Origin: Pelagerythrobacter marinus
GTDB taxonomy: Bacteria > Pseudomonadota > Alphaproteobacteria > Sphingomonadales > Sphingomonadaceae
Length of the DNA stretch: 64,000 nt
Assembly (NCBI RefSeq): GCF_009827515.1
Contig: NZ_WTYO01000001.1
Span: forward strand, 98,501 to 162,500
Reading direction: 5' to 3'
How positions within the stretch are numbered: position 1 is the first letter of the stretch; each line of letters opens with the position of its first letter. The position numbers were made by a program, and so were the translations under genes. The notes beneath the pieces are model-generated. The model did not search any database. It saw only the letters and a list, made by a program, of their open reading frames with translations, and was not told the DNA's origin. Below are positions 43,948 through 53,999 of this stretch, piece by piece.

Positions 43948-44796
43948 TCACGAAAGAACGCGCGCGAGCGCGACGAATTCCTCCACCGCCAGGGTCTCGG
44001 CCCGGCGCCGGGGATCGATCCCGATCGCGTCCAGCGCCTCGATCGCGCCGGGCAGGCCCTTCAGGCTCTGGCGCAGCATCTTGCGCCGCTGGCCGAAGGC
44101 GGCCTCGGTGACCCGTTCCAGGACGCGCGGCGATACCCCTTCCGGCATGGCTGCGGGCTCGAGGTGGACGATCGCGCTCATGACCTTGGGCGGCGGGGTG
44201 AACGCGCTGCGGTGGACCTTCATCGCCAGTCGCGCCGTGCTGCGCCACTGCGCCAGCACCGCCAGCCGCCCGTAGGCCGCGTTGTCCGGCCGGGCGACGA
44301 TCCGCTGGGCGACTTCCTGCTGGAACATCAGCGTCAGGCTGCGCCAGCGCGGGGGCCAGGCCGCCGCGCCCAGCCAGCGCACCAGCAGCGCGGTGCCGAC
44401 GTTGTAGGGCAGGTTGGCGACGACCGCGTAGGGCTCGCCCATTTGCGCGTCGTGATCGATCCGCATCGCGTCGCCTTCGACCACGCGAAGGCGGCCGGGG
44501 TGGGCCTGCGCCAGCTCGTCCAGCGCGGGCAGGCAGCGGCGATCCATCTCGATCGCGGTGACGCGTGCCCCGGCCGCCAGCAGCGCGCGGGTCAGCCCGC
44601 CGGGGCCAGGGCCGATCTCCAGCACGGCCTTGCCGTCCAGCGGCCCCGGGATCGCCGCGATCCGGCCCAGCAGCTGCGCGTCGAAAAGGAAATTCTGCCC
44701 CAGCGCCTTCGACGCGCTGAGCCCGTGGCGCGCGATCACCTCGCGCAGCGGGGGCAGGGGCGGCGGGGGCGGCGGCGGGGCTGGCGGGACGCTCAT
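43948..44796 (-). CDS. rsmA: 16S rRNA dimethyltransferase RsmA (KsgA)
   Basis: Dimethylates adenosines 1518 and 1519 of 16S rRNA with SAM. Seen in 282 residues: [24 protein letters not shown], the SAM loop [40 protein letters not shown], catalytic [15 protein letters not shown] and the C-terminal [18 protein letters not shown] at 44796 overlaps the pdxA stop (ATGA). The resulting N-terminus contains a run of prolines ([13 protein letters not shown]), unusual in this family; a GTG about 19 codons further in (at the GAG GTG ATC GCG context, MIARHGL) would give a more ordinary start. Confidence 0.93.
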   Translation of the reverse strand: MSVPPAPPPPPPPLPPLREVIARHGLSASKALGQNFLFDAQLLGRIAAIPGPLDGKAVLEIGPGPGGLTRALLAAGARVTAIEMDRRCLPALDELAQAHPGRLRVVEGDAMRIDHDAQMGEPYAVVANLPYNVGTALLVRWLGAAAWPPRWRSLTLMFQQEVAQRIVARPDNAAYGRLAVLAQWRSTARLAMKVHRSAFTPPPKVMSAIVHLEPAAMPEGVSPRVLERVTEAAFGQRRKMLRQSLKGLPGAIEALDAIGIDPRRRAETLAVEEFVALARVLS

Positions 44797-45818
44797 GGCC
44801 GGGCCCGGGCCTCCGCGCGCCGGGCGGCGCAGGCGCCGGCCATGGCGATCGCGGCGATCATCGCGCCGGGATCGGCCAGCCCCTTGCCCGCGATGTCGAA
44901 CGCGGTCCCGTGGTCGGGGCTCGTGCGTACCAGCGGCAGGCCCAGCGTGACGTTGACTCCTTCGTCGAAATCGAGCGCCTTGAGCGGGATCAGCGCCTGG
45001 TCGTGGTACATGCACAGCGCCGCGTCGTAGCGGGCGCGGGCGCGCGGGGTGAACAGGGCATCGGCCGGGTGCGGCCCGGTGACCTCGATCCCCTCGTCGC
45101 GCAGCTGCGCCACCGCGGGGGCGATGATCGTCGTTTCCTCGTCGCCGAAGCGCCCCTCTTCCCCGGCGTGGGGGTTGAGGCCCGCCACGGCCAGCCGCGG
45201 CTGCGTGAGGCCGAAATCGCGCGCCAGCGCCGCGACCACGATCCGCGCGCGGCGCACGATCAGGTCCTGCGAGAGGCTGGGGGGCACTTCGGACAGCGGG
45301 ACATGCACGGTGAGCGGCACCGCGCGCAGGTTCGGCCCGGCAAGCATCATCACGGCGTCGGCCGGGGCCAAGCCGCAGGCGGCGGCAACATATTCGGTCT
45401 GCCCCGGATGGTCGAAGCCGACCCGTGCCAGCCAGCCTTTCGCGACCGGGGCGGTCACAACCGCCGCGGCCTGTCCCTCGGCCGCGAGCCGGGTCGCCGC
45501 GGCCAGCGAATCGAACGCCAGCCGCGCCCCTTCGGCAGAGGGCGAGCCGGGCGCCCAGTCCCCGTCCGCCGCGCCCAGCACGGGCAGCGCGCGGGCAAAG
45601 ACGCCGGGCGCTTCGGCCAGGTCGGCGATCGGCTGGACGGGCAGGGCGATCCCGCGCGAGGCTGCGGCCGCGCGCAGGGTCTCGGCCCCGCCGGTCACGG
45701 CGAACGGCGGCAGGTCCGCCCCGGCGCGCCGGCGCCAGGCTTCGGCGATCAGTTCGGGCCCGATACCCGCCGGGTCGCCCAGCGAGATTGCCAGCGGGCC
45801 GGGACGCGGACCGGTCAA
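44793..45818 (-). CDS. pdxA: 4-hydroxythreonine-4-phosphate dehydrogenase
   Basis: Oxidises 4-phosphohydroxy-L-threonine in pyridoxal phosphate synthesis. The 341-residue protein has [60 protein letters not shown] (metal His), [44 protein letters not shown] (metal His and substrate loop). In GHTE, the usual substrate-binding His is Gln here (HPGQTEY). Start is TTG at 45818, overlapping the surA TGA (TTGA), consistent with coupling. Second gene of lptD-surA-pdxA-rsmA. Confidence 0.93.
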   Translation of the reverse strand: MTGPRPGPLAISLGDPAGIGPELIAEAWRRRAGADLPPFAVTGGAETLRAAAASRGIALPVQPIADLAEAPGVFARALPVLGAADGDWAPGSPSAEGARLAFDSLAAATRLAAEGQAAAVVTAPVAKGWLARVGFDHPGQTEYVAAACGLAPADAVMMLAGPNLRAVPLTVHVPLSEVPPSLSQDLIVRRARIVVAALARDFGLTQPRLAVAGLNPHAGEEGRFGDEETTIIAPAVAQLRDEGIEVTGPHPADALFTPRARARYDAALCMYHDQALIPLKALDFDEGVNVTLGLPLVRTSPDHGTAFDIAGKGLADPGAMIAAIAMAGACAARRAEARARP

Positions 45819-47143
45819 TTGTACTCGATGTAGGCGTCGTTGCGCAGGTCGCGGAGATAGCTCTGCGCGCGCTTGGCGATGCGGTCGTCCTCGATCTGCG
45901 CCATGATCCGGTCGAACGTCGGGCCGCCGTCGGCCTGGGGGTCCTGGCGGCCGCACAGCATCAGCACGCGCACGCCTTCCTCGATCGAGCCGAACGGCGG
46001 CGTCGTCTGCCCCACCTGGAGTTCGAGCAGGGCGGGCTGGAGCGGTTCGGGCAGCTGGCCCAGCCGCATCCCGTTGTTGGTCACGACTTCGGCGTCGATC
46101 TCTGCCGCGACGCGCTCCGCATCGTCGCACCGGCTCAAGTTGCGCACGGCGGTGGTGAACTGTTCGACCCGCGCGCCGGCCTGGGCCTCGCTCACCCCCG
46201 GGGGGAACGTGATCGAGATCTGCTTCAGGCTGAGGATCGCGTTGCGCGGATCGGGCATGCCGATCGTGCGCTTGTCGATCAGGTAGAGGATTTCGAACCC
46301 GCCGGGGATCTCGAACGGGCCGACCAGCTGGCCCGGCTGCATCTCGCGCGCGACGGTGGCCATTTCGGCGGGCAGGGTTTCCAGCCGCACGAAGCCGAGG
46401 TCGCCCCCGTTGGCGGCGGTCGTCGCCTCGGAAAACTGGCGCGCATAGACCGAGAAATCGGCGCCGCGGCGCAGCTGTTCGACGATCCGCAGCGCGTTCT
46501 GGCGCACCGCCTCGCGGTTGGCGGGCGTGGCGGCGAGGTAGATTTCGCCCAGCCTGTATTCTTCCTTGCCCCGATCGGCCTCCAGCCGGGCGAGCACTTC
46601 CTTCACTTCCTCGGCCGAGACGTTGACGAAGGGCGCGACGTTCCGGCTCAGCAGCCGCTGCCAGGCCAGCTCGGCCCGGATCTGCCGCTTGAGCGAGGCG
46701 GGGGAGGAGCCCATGGCGCGCAGCGCCTCGTCCATCCCGGCCGCTTCCTGCCCGTTGCGCCGGGCGATATCGACGTAGCGGGCCTCCACCTCCTGGTCGG
46801 TGACGGGCATTTCCTGCGCCTCGGCCGCCTGGATCTGCAGCGTCTCGTCGATCAGGTTGCGGAAGATCCGCATCCGCGCCGCCTGCATCTGTTCGGGCGG
46901 CAGGTTGGCGGAGGCGAGCAGCAGGGCCAGCCGCTGTTCGATGTCGGTCCGGGTGATGACCGTGCCGTTCACCACGGCAGTGGCCGTGCGGACGTTGGGA
47001 TCGCTTTCCTGCAGCAGCGATGCGTCTTCGGGAATGTCGAGCGCGCTCGACGCCGCGGTCTGCGCGTGGAGCGCGAGCGGCGTGCCGGAAAGGGTCAGCG
47101 CGGCAAGCCCGGCAAGCAACCTGGAAAACCTGAATTCGATCAC
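45815..47143 (-). CDS. surA: Periplasmic chaperone/PPIase SurA
   Basis: Delivers unfolded outer-membrane proteins to the Bam complex; relatives have one or two parvulin domains. The 442-residue protein has a signal peptide (about 1-28, ALHAQT), a SurA N-terminal chaperone domain (about 50-190, with [20 protein letters not shown] and [13 protein letters not shown]), one PpiC/parvulin domain from about 196 ([62 protein letters not shown]) and a C-terminal helical segment. It is encoded 130 bases after lptD. Confidence 0.94.
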   Translation of the reverse strand: MIEFRFSRLLAGLAALTLSGTPLALHAQTAASSALDIPEDASLLQESDPNVRTATAVVNGTVITRTDIEQRLALLLASANLPPEQMQAARMRIFRNLIDETLQIQAAEAQEMPVTDQEVEARYVDIARRNGQEAAGMDEALRAMGSSPASLKRQIRAELAWQRLLSRNVAPFVNVSAEEVKEVLARLEADRGKEEYRLGEIYLAATPANREAVRQNALRIVEQLRRGADFSVYARQFSEATTAANGGDLGFVRLETLPAEMATVAREMQPGQLVGPFEIPGGFEILYLIDKRTIGMPDPRNAILSLKQISITFPPGVSEAQAGARVEQFTTAVRNLSRCDDAERVAAEIDAEVVTNNGMRLGQLPEPLQPALLELQVGQTTPPFGSIEEGVRVLMLCGRQDPQADGGPTFDRIMAQIEDDRIAKRAQSYLRDLRNDAYIEYN

Positions 47144-47273
47144 GTGTACATCCCGTTACGGCGCGCTGCGGCGCCTGCATTGGCCCCGGCCTGTCGCAAC
47201 GGGCGACTTAACCGAAGCTGAGTGACCGGCCGGATAGCGCACTTGCGCCGCAGTGCCAATCGCGATGGTCGGC

Positions 47274-49664
47274 CTAGCGGAAGCCGAGGTTGCGTAGCGC
47301 GAAATAGAACTGGAACGTGTCGCCGCGCCGGGCATCGCCGGCGTCGGTATAGTCGCGCCGCCAGGTCACGCCGAGTTCGAGGCAGTCGTCCTCGTAGGCG
47401 ATGCCCAGCCGGGTCCGCACCGGGTCGAAGCCGTCCGAGGTCAGCGTCGGGTCTTCCTGCCGGTCGGTCAGGTTGAACACGCCCGCGCCGAAGATCGACC
47501 AGTAGCGCGCGAAGGCGATCCGGGTCGCGAGGCGCAGTTCCTCGCGGTCCTGGAGATCCTCGATCTCCTCGGCAATGTCGCGGTCGAGCCGCAGGTACCC
47601 GATCTCGGCATATGTCCGCTTGCTGCCGATGCTGGCGTCCAGTTCGTTCCGGCGCACGGCGAAGTTGTCCTTGTCGAGCCGGAAGCGGTGCGTGAAGCTG
47701 AGGAAATCGCGAAAGCGCACTTCGGTCCGGCCGACGAAGTCCGACACCCGTTCGCTGAGGCCGGTGCCGTCGATGAAGACGCCCGGATCCTTGTCGAACC
47801 GGTAGGTCTGGCCCACGGTCGTGCGTACGCGCCAGTCGGGGACCTGCAGTTCCCAGTCGAACCCGTAGGTGACCCGCGCCCCGTCCTCGACCCGGTCGTA
47901 CCCGGGAAAGCGGTTGAGCGCGAAGAGGTTGGAATCCTCGAGGTCGATCGCGCGCGAATCCTCGTTCGGGACGTCGAGGTTGCGGATCGGCGGGCTGGCG
48001 GCGAACTGCACCCGCGGGGTGAAGACCTGCGTGCCGTCCAGAAGCTCGCCGACGAAAGGCCATTCGACGTCGATCGCGGCGACCGCGATGCCGCGCGTTT
48101 CCCAGCCCGGGTTGCCGCGATAGACGGCGGTTTCGGTCAGCGCGTTCTCGTCGCTGTGATAGACGTCGCCGCGCACCATCCCGGTCAGGGTCACGACCTG
48201 GCCCAGCCCGGTGATCCGTTTCAGGTCCCACCGCGCGCCGGCGAAGGCGCGCCGGGTATCCTGGCCCTCGTCGCGCATGATCGCTAGCGAGTTGAGCTGA
48301 AACTCCAGCGTGCCGCCCAGCCCCGCCGGATCGGCCAGGCGGCGGCGATAGTCGATCACCGGCAGGGCCACCGGCACTTCGCCCTGCGGCACGCCGATGC
48401 GCAGGGTCTGCGTCGCCCAGCCGGCGATCGAGAGGTAGGAATCGTCGTCGATCCGCTCCACGTCGAAAGTCGAGCGCAAGCGGTCGTCGCGGCTGATGTC
48501 GTACCGGCGCAGGAATGTGCGGTCGCTGGCGAGGCGCAGCGAGCCGGTCAGGCTCCAGTGCGGGTCGAACTGGAACCGGCCGTTGGCGAACAGGTATCCG
48601 CGCGGGTCGCTTTCCGAAATGGCGGCGCCGGTGAAATCGGATATGCGGCTGCTGTGGGTGGCGTAGCCGGTGATCTGGTAGGCGCCGCTGCCGGTCAGGT
48701 GCCGCCACTGCGCCGATGCCATCGGCGGGGCCTCGGTAAAGACATGCGCGCCCAGCGTCAGGTCCTTGTTGTCCGCGACCCGCCAGTAATAGCTGCCGCT
48801 GACTTCGACGCCGTTCGATTCGGAAACCCGCAGGTCGGGCACGAGGAAGCCGGACACCGCGCGCCCGTCGGTGCGGATCGCGAGCCCCGGCAGGGGAAGC
48901 AGGCGCGCGCCGAAGATTTCCAGGTATGCGCCGGTAAAGCGCACGCGGTTGTCGGCCGGGTCGTAGACCACCCGGTCGGCGGTGACGCGCCAGCTCGGGT
49001 CCTTCGGGCATCCGGCGGCATCCTCGACCGCACAGGCGGTATAGGCGGCGCGCGACAGGATCACGGTGCCGTCGTCGCCGCGCGCGCCGGCTTCCGCCGC
49101 CAGCCGCCCGCCTTCGCGCAGGGCCAGCAGCAGGTCTTCCATCGCGCCAGCCTCGAACTCGTCGGTCAGCTCGATGCGCGAGGTGTAGAGCTGATTGCCC
49201 TCCTCGTCGACGAAGCGCACGTTGCCGCGGCCGACGATCTGCCCGGTCGCGCGGTTCCACGTGACCTCGTCCGCGCGCACCGACCGGTCGGCGCTGCGCA
49301 GCACGACATTGCCGCTGGCGGTCACGACGTCGCCGGTGGAATCGTAGGACAGGGTATCGGTCTCGAACGCGATCTCGTTCGGCCCGGTCGGCGCGTCGGG
49401 TCCAGGGCCGTCCTGCCCGGCCGGGGGCGATGCAGGGGCCGGCGGCGCGGGGGTGCGGAGCAGGTCGTCTGCGGCCGCATCGGGGCCTGCCCCCGGGGTC
49501 CCATCCTGCGCTTCCCCGCCCGCGGGCGGGGCAGGGGGCGGCCCGTCCTGCGCCCGGGCGGCGGGCATCGCGGCGAGCCCGGCCAGCGCCGCGCCCGCCA
49601 GCCACGCAGCCCGCGGCAAGCGGCGTTTCTCGGCTTGCGGGGCGGTCGGCACGGCGGGGAGCAT
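47274..49664 (-). CDS. lptD: LPS assembly outer-membrane protein LptD
   Basis: Inserts lipopolysaccharide into the outer leaflet together with LptE. The 796-residue product has a signal peptide (near ARAQ, residue 40), a Pro/Gly/Asp-rich linker, an N-terminal OstA/jellyroll domain (about 95-230: DTLSYDSTGDVVTASGNVVLRSADRSVRADEVTWNRATGQIVGRGNVRFVDEEGNQ) and a C-terminal barrel that ends in phenylalanine. Conserved YFALRNLGFR terminates the barrel. The start at 49664 (ATG) gives a longer signal region. Divergent from pepA with 114 bases between. It heads the lptD-surA-pdxA-rsmA unit, a conserved proteobacterial order. Confidence 0.94.
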   Translation of the reverse strand: MLPAVPTAPQAEKRRLPRAAWLAGAALAGLAAMPAARAQDGPPPAPPAGGEAQDGTPGAGPDAAADDLLRTPAPPAPASPPAGQDGPGPDAPTGPNEIAFETDTLSYDSTGDVVTASGNVVLRSADRSVRADEVTWNRATGQIVGRGNVRFVDEEGNQLYTSRIELTDEFEAGAMEDLLLALREGGRLAAEAGARGDDGTVILSRAAYTACAVEDAAGCPKDPSWRVTADRVVYDPADNRVRFTGAYLEIFGARLLPLPGLAIRTDGRAVSGFLVPDLRVSESNGVEVSGSYYWRVADNKDLTLGAHVFTEAPPMASAQWRHLTGSGAYQITGYATHSSRISDFTGAAISESDPRGYLFANGRFQFDPHWSLTGSLRLASDRTFLRRYDISRDDRLRSTFDVERIDDDSYLSIAGWATQTLRIGVPQGEVPVALPVIDYRRRLADPAGLGGTLEFQLNSLAIMRDEGQDTRRAFAGARWDLKRITGLGQVVTLTGMVRGDVYHSDENALTETAVYRGNPGWETRGIAVAAIDVEWPFVGELLDGTQVFTPRVQFAASPPIRNLDVPNEDSRAIDLEDSNLFALNRFPGYDRVEDGARVTYGFDWELQVPDWRVRTTVGQTYRFDKDPGVFIDGTGLSERVSDFVGRTEVRFRDFLSFTHRFRLDKDNFAVRRNELDASIGSKRTYAEIGYLRLDRDIAEEIEDLQDREELRLATRIAFARYWSIFGAGVFNLTDRQEDPTLTSDGFDPVRTRLGIAYEDDCLELGVTWRRDYTDAGDARRGDTFQFYFALRNLGFR

Positions 49665-49778
49665 GGCTTGCCTATTGCACCGGTCGCGCCTAATCGCAAT
49701 CGCCATCGCAATTCGCCCCGATGGCCCGGTGCAGCCAGGCGCCAGAACGGGCGCGCACAGCAAATTCCTGGAGTTTTC

Positions 49779-51236
49779 ATGAATTTCGAGTTTTCCCCCA
49801 GTCTCCCGGCCGGAACCCGGCTGATCGCGCTCGTCGCCGACAAGGACGGCCTGCCCGACGGGATCGAGGCGCCGCTCGCCGAAGGGGCGCGTTCGGCGCG
49901 CTTCAAGGGCCGGGCGGGCGAGCTGTTCGAAGGGTTCGTGGAACGCGGCGGCACGGTCGTGCGCGTGGCGCTGGCCGGGGCGGGCGAACCCGGGGCCGAA
50001 GGCCGCACGGCCAACCTGGAAAAGGCCGGGGCCGCGCTTGCCGCGCGCTATCTGACCTCGGGCGAAAGCACGCTCGCGCTCGACCTGTCGGGCAGCGGGC
50101 TTCGCGCGCAGGACGTCGCCGCCGTGCTGCTGGGCCTGCGCCTGCGCGCCTGGCGGCACGATGCCTATCGCACGCGGCTGAAGGACGAGCAGAAGCGCTC
50201 GCTCGAGAAGATCGTCGTGGTCGGCGCGGCCGAGGGCAGCGAGGCGGCCTGGTCGGTCGAGAGCGCGCTGGCCGACGGGGTCGAGTTCACCCGCGAACTG
50301 GTGACCGAGCCGCCGAACAAGGTCTATCCGGTCAGCTTCGTCGAGAAATGCCAGGCGGCCTTCGCCGATACCGGCGCCGAGCTGATCGTGCTGGACGAGG
50401 ACGAGATGGGGCGCCTCGGCATGGGCGCGCTGCTCGGCGTCGGGCAGGGCTCGGCCCAGCCGTCGCGCCTCCTGGCGATCCGCTGGAACGGCGGCGGGGA
50501 CGAGGCGCCGACGGTCTTCGTCGGCAAGGGCGTCACCTTCGACACCGGCGGCATCTCGCTCAAGCCCGGCGCGGGCATGGAAGACATGAAGTGGGACATG
50601 GGCGGCGCGGGCGCGGTCGTCGGCGGAATGCTCGCGATCGCGCGGCGCAAGGCGAAGGCCAATGTCGTCGGCGTCGTCGGCCTGGTCGAGAACATGCCCG
50701 ATGGCAACGCGATCCGCCCGGGCGACATCCTCACCTCGATGTCGGGCCAGACGATCGAGGTGATCAATACCGATGCCGAGGGGCGGCTGGTCCTGTGCGA
50801 CGCGCTGCACTGGGCGCAGAAGGAATTCTCCCCCCGGCGGATCGTCGATTTCGCGACTCTGACCGGGGCCATGGTGATCTCGCTCGGCAGCGAACACGCC
50901 GGCGTCTTCACCAACGACGACAGTCTCGCCGAGGACCTGCTGGCCGCGGGCCGGACCAGCGGCGACAAGCTGTGGCGCATGCCGCTCGACCCGGCCTACG
51001 ACAAGCTGATCGACAGCCAGATCGCCGACATGAAGAACGTCGGCCCGCGTCCCGCCGGTTCGATCACGGCGGCGCAGTTCCTCCAGCGCTTCATCGACAA
51101 GGGCGTGGCCTGGGCGCACTGCGACGTCGCCGGCATGGTCTGGGCGGACAAGCCCGGCGCGACCTGGGACAAGGGCGCAACCGGCTATGGCGCGCGGCTG
51201 ATCGACCGCTTCGTGCGCAGCACGCTCGAAGGTTGA
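49779..51236 (+). CDS. pepA: Leucyl aminopeptidase (cytosol aminopeptidase PepA)
   Basis: A 485-residue two-metal M17 aminopeptidase removing N-terminal residues from peptides. Seen: KGVTFDTGGISLKPGAGMEDMKWDMGGAGAVVGGML (metal Lys and Asp), VINTDAEGRLVLCDALHWA at about 328-346 (the family signature with metal Asp and Glu plus catalytic Arg), and RPAGSITAAQFLQRF. TGGAG precedes the ATG by a few bases. It is followed after 10 bases by holC on the same strand, a pairing seen in several proteobacteria. Confidence 0.97.
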   Translation: MNFEFSPSLPAGTRLIALVADKDGLPDGIEAPLAEGARSARFKGRAGELFEGFVERGGTVVRVALAGAGEPGAEGRTANLEKAGAALAARYLTSGESTLALDLSGSGLRAQDVAAVLLGLRLRAWRHDAYRTRLKDEQKRSLEKIVVVGAAEGSEAAWSVESALADGVEFTRELVTEPPNKVYPVSFVEKCQAAFADTGAELIVLDEDEMGRLGMGALLGVGQGSAQPSRLLAIRWNGGGDEAPTVFVGKGVTFDTGGISLKPGAGMEDMKWDMGGAGAVVGGMLAIARRKAKANVVGVVGLVENMPDGNAIRPGDILTSMSGQTIEVINTDAEGRLVLCDALHWAQKEFSPRRIVDFATLTGAMVISLGSEHAGVFTNDDSLAEDLLAAGRTSGDKLWRMPLDPAYDKLIDSQIADMKNVGPRPAGSITAAQFLQRFIDKGVAWAHCDVAGMVWADKPGATWDKGATGYGARLIDRFVRSTLEG

Positions 51237-51246
51237 GGCGGGCCGG

Positions 51247-51690
51247 GTGGCCTTGCGCGTCGGGTTCTATCTTGCGCCGGGCCAGCCTGTCGAACGCGTC
51301 CTGCCGCTGATCGCGCGCGCCGCGATGCGACAGGGGCAGCGGCTGCTGATCGTGGCCGAGGATGCCGACCTGCTCGGCCGGGTCGGCGGCGCGCTGTGGG
51401 AACACGCGCCCGACGATTTCCTCGCCAATGGCCGCGCGGACCAGCCCCATGCCGCGCACCAGCCGGTGTTGCTGTCGCAGGCCTGCCGCGCGGATAACGG
51501 CGCGCGCGTGGCCGCGCTGGCCGACGGGGTGTGGCGGGCGGAGGCCGAGGACTTCGACCGCGTTCTCCTGTTCTTCGACGAGGCGGGTCGCGCCGCCGCG
51601 CGCGAGGTCTGGCGCCGGTTCGACGACCGCGACGACGTGACGCGCGAGTTCCACGAGCTGGAGGCGGGCAAGTGGGTCCGCAGGCGTTGA
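51247..51690 (+). CDS. holC: DNA polymerase III chi subunit
   Basis: Links the clamp-loader psi subunit to single-strand-binding protein. A 147-residue protein starting at GTG 51247: VGFYLAPGQPVERVLPLIARAAMRQGQRLLIVAEDADLLGRVGGALWEHAPDDFLANG, and QPVLLSQ further on, the usual HolC pattern including the polar residues that face SSB. The pepA-holC pairing supports the assignment, since chi is poorly conserved. Confidence 0.86.
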   Translation: MALRVGFYLAPGQPVERVLPLIARAAMRQGQRLLIVAEDADLLGRVGGALWEHAPDDFLANGRADQPHAAHQPVLLSQACRADNGARVAALADGVWRAEAEDFDRVLLFFDEAGRAAAREVWRRFDDRDDVTREFHELEAGKWVRRR

Positions 51691-51737
51691 TCTTTGCCGC
51701 GCGGGGCCTAGGCTCCTCCCGACCGGGGAGAATGGCC

Positions 51738-52229
51738 ATGAAGAGACTGGCGATCGTCGCGTTCCTGCCGCTGCTGCCCGCCTGCGGCAGCGATCCCGCG
51801 CCCGGCGTGCAGGGCGGCGAATCGGGGACATATGCGGTCGATACCGCGGGGGAGGGCGTTTCGGCGCGGATGGAAACCGCCGACGGCACTGCCACGATGC
51901 GATCGGGCGCGGACGTGCCGGTGGACCTGCCGGACGGGTTCACCGTCTATCCCGGCGCGCAAGTCACGGCCAACACGGTGTTCGAGGAACCGGGATCGAA
52001 AGGCGCCCTGCTGACGATGGAGGCCGATGCCGCGCCGGAGGCGATGATCGCCTTCTACCGCCGCCAGGCGGAGGGCGCCGGGGTGGACCTGACACTCGAC
52101 ATGACGACCGATTCGATGCGGATGATCGGCGGCAAGGCGTCCGACGGCTCGCCGTTCAGCTTTACCGCCACGCCTTCCGCCGACGGGCCGACCACCGCCC
52201 AGCTGATGGTGGGCGAGGCGTTCGACTGA
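51738..52229 (+). CDS. Predicted lipoprotein, unknown function
   Basis: A 163-residue lipoprotein (MKRLAIVAFLPLLPACGSD, Cys17 by lipobox LPAC). The mature region contains DVPVDLPDGFTVYPGAQVTANTVF and APEAMIAFYRRQAEGAGVDLTLDMTTDSMRMIGGKASDGSPFSFTATP, reminiscent of small sphingomonad lipoproteins of unknown function. ATG 51738 is preferred over the ATG at 51732 because GGGGAG at 51725-51730 is 7 bases upstream of the later one. Not linked closely to a neighbour. Confidence 0.7.
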   Translation: MKRLAIVAFLPLLPACGSDPAPGVQGGESGTYAVDTAGEGVSARMETADGTATMRSGADVPVDLPDGFTVYPGAQVTANTVFEEPGSKGALLTMEADAAPEAMIAFYRRQAEGAGVDLTLDMTTDSMRMIGGKASDGSPFSFTATPSADGPTTAQLMVGEAFD

Positions 52230-52322
52230 GCCGCCGGCCAAGCGGGCTTGCAGCAGGGGCGAGCCGCGGCTAGTGGGCCGCCGCACGTTTCCCGCACTCT
52301 TCAGACACCGAAGGAACACCCC

Positions 52323-52745
52323 ATGGCGGTCACCCGCACCTTTTCGATCATCAAGCCCGACGCCACCCGCCGCAACCTGACCGGCGCGGTCACCAAGATG
52401 CTGGAAGACGCCGGCCTGCGCGTCGTCGCGTCCAAGCGCATCCGCATGACGCGCGAACAGGCCGAGGGCTTCTACGCCGTGCACAAGGAACGCCCCTTCT
52501 TCGGCGAACTGGTCGAGTTCATGACCAGCGGCCCGGTCGTGGTCCAGGTTCTCGAAGGCGTGGACGCGGTCAAGCGCAACCGCGACGTCATGGGCGCGAC
52601 CAACCCGGCCGACGCGGCCGAGGGCACGATCCGCAAGACGTTCGCCGAAAGCATCGAGGCGAACTCGGTCCACGGGTCCGACAGCGACGAGAACGCGAAG
52701 ATCGAGATCGACTTCTTCTTCGACGAAGACGAAATCGTCGGCTGA
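52323..52745 (+). CDS. ndk: Nucleoside diphosphate kinase
   Basis: Transfers phosphate from NTP to NDP through phospho-His117 (SVHGSDS). The 140-residue protein is canonical: [19 protein letters not shown] at the start, [62 protein letters not shown] at 52323 lies 8 bases after AAGGA. Length equals that of other bacterial Ndk. Confidence 0.98.
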   Translation: MAVTRTFSIIKPDATRRNLTGAVTKMLEDAGLRVVASKRIRMTREQAEGFYAVHKERPFFGELVEFMTSGPVVVQVLEGVDAVKRNRDVMGATNPADAAEGTIRKTFAESIEANSVHGSDSDENAKIEIDFFFDEDEIVG

Positions 52746-52876
52746 CCCCGCCCGGGCCACGGCCGGGCACTCGACATTAGGCGCGACTCGACCGGGCGTG
52801 GTAGGGTCGCGCCCGTATCGCCTGACGGCCGTTTAAGGGATCCGGCCGAAAATGGGCGGTGCGGGAAGGTCGAACC

Positions 52877-53287
52877 ATGTTCGAATGGAACACGCCGGAG
52901 CCGGTCAAGGTGGTCAAGCTCTACGTCGACGCGCTCAATGCGCGCGATGCCGACAGGGTCGATGCCCTGCTGGACGAGCATGTCCGCTACGTCGACAGCC
53001 GGGGCGAATGGATCGAAGGGCGCCGCAATTTCGCGACCGCGACGCGCCGCCTCTTCGAACTGGATCCGGACTACAAGCTGCACGACATGAAGATCGTCAT
53101 GCACGAAGGCGACGTCCTACTCAAAGGGCGGGCCTCCGCGCGCGAGGAACGGCTCTCGCACGATACGCTCTGGCGGGCCCGGGCCGAAGGCGGCAAGCTG
53201 ACTCACTGGCAGAGCTATGGCGAGGATTCGCCCGCGCTCGCCCGCATCCTGATGCCCGAGGCGGCGCGCGGGGCGGAGCTGCGCTGA
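52877..53287 (+). CDS. SnoaL/NTF2-like nuclear transport factor 2-fold protein
   Basis: A 136-residue soluble protein with a predicted cone-shaped NTF2-like fold: VVKLYVDALNARDADRVDALLDEHVRYVDSRGEWIEGRRNFATATRRLFELDPDYKLHDMKIVMHEGDVLLKGRASAREERLSHDTLWRARAEGGKLTHWQSYGED. Members bind small hydrophobic ligands or act as polyketide cyclases; the ligand is unknown. ATG at 52877, with GGGAAGG upstream, chosen over a start at 52859 that would add six residues. Confidence 0.8.
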   Translation: MFEWNTPEPVKVVKLYVDALNARDADRVDALLDEHVRYVDSRGEWIEGRRNFATATRRLFELDPDYKLHDMKIVMHEGDVLLKGRASAREERLSHDTLWRARAEGGKLTHWQSYGEDSPALARILMPEAARGAELR

Positions 53288-53408
53288 ACCGTCGCCGGCG
53301 CGCGGCGCGGTGCGAAAACTATCTTCAGTTTGGCGCGGCCCCGGGGTGGCGCGCTCCCGAGCCATTGGCTAAGCCCCTGCCCACGAAATCGAGAGGAAAG
53401 CGATTCCA

Positions 53409-53972
53409 ATGGCGGGCAGCCTCAACAAAGTCATGCTGATCGGCAATCTCGGCGCCGATCCCGAAGTGCGCGAGTTCCAGAACGGCGGCGCGGTGTGCAA
53501 CTTGCGCATTGCGACCAGCGAACAGTGGAAGGATCGCAATACCGGCGAGCGCCAGGAACGGACCGAGTGGCATAGCGTCGCGATCTTTTCCGAAGGGCTG
53601 ATCAACGTCGCAAAGAACTACCTGCGCAAAGGGTCCAAGGTCTATGTCGAAGGCCAGTTGCAGACCCGCAAGTGGCAGGACCAGAACGGGCAGGATCGCT
53701 ATTCGACCGAAGTCGTCCTGCGCGGCTTCAACGGCACGCTGACGATGCTCGACGGCGCGCCCGGCGGCGGTGGCGGCGGCCAGCGTGGCGGCGGCGGTGC
53801 CGGCGGCTGGAACCAGGGCGGCGGCGGCAACGAGGGCGGCTGGAACCAGGGTGGCGGCGGCCCGGGCGGTGGCGGCCAAGGCGGCGGGGGCCAGGGCGGC
53901 GCGGGCCAGGGCGGCGCGGGATCGCGCGGCGGCGCCAACTACGACGATCTCGACGACGATATCCCGTTCTGA
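53409..53972 (+). CDS. ssb: Single-stranded DNA-binding protein
   Basis: A 187-residue SSB: OB fold at about 1-110 ([111 protein letters not shown]), a Gly/Asn/Gln-rich linker of about 65 residues and the acidic tip DDLDDDIPF that recruits partner proteins, which include the chi subunit encoded at 51247. Confidence 0.97.
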   Translation: MAGSLNKVMLIGNLGADPEVREFQNGGAVCNLRIATSEQWKDRNTGERQERTEWHSVAIFSEGLINVAKNYLRKGSKVYVEGQLQTRKWQDQNGQDRYSTEVVLRGFNGTLTMLDGAPGGGGGGQRGGGGAGGWNQGGGGNEGGWNQGGGGPGGGGQGGGGQGGAGQGGAGSRGGANYDDLDDDIPF

Positions 53973-53999
53973 CGGGGCGCCGGAGCCCGGCCGTTAAAC

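Noticed and set aside
52749..52768. GCCCGG/CCGGGC hairpin downstream of ndk as a terminator.
   Set aside because: No T run follows and the stem is short, so it was not called.
53760..53935. GGC-rich repetitive stretch in ssb.
   Set aside because: It encodes the normal flexible linker of SSB before DDDIPF.
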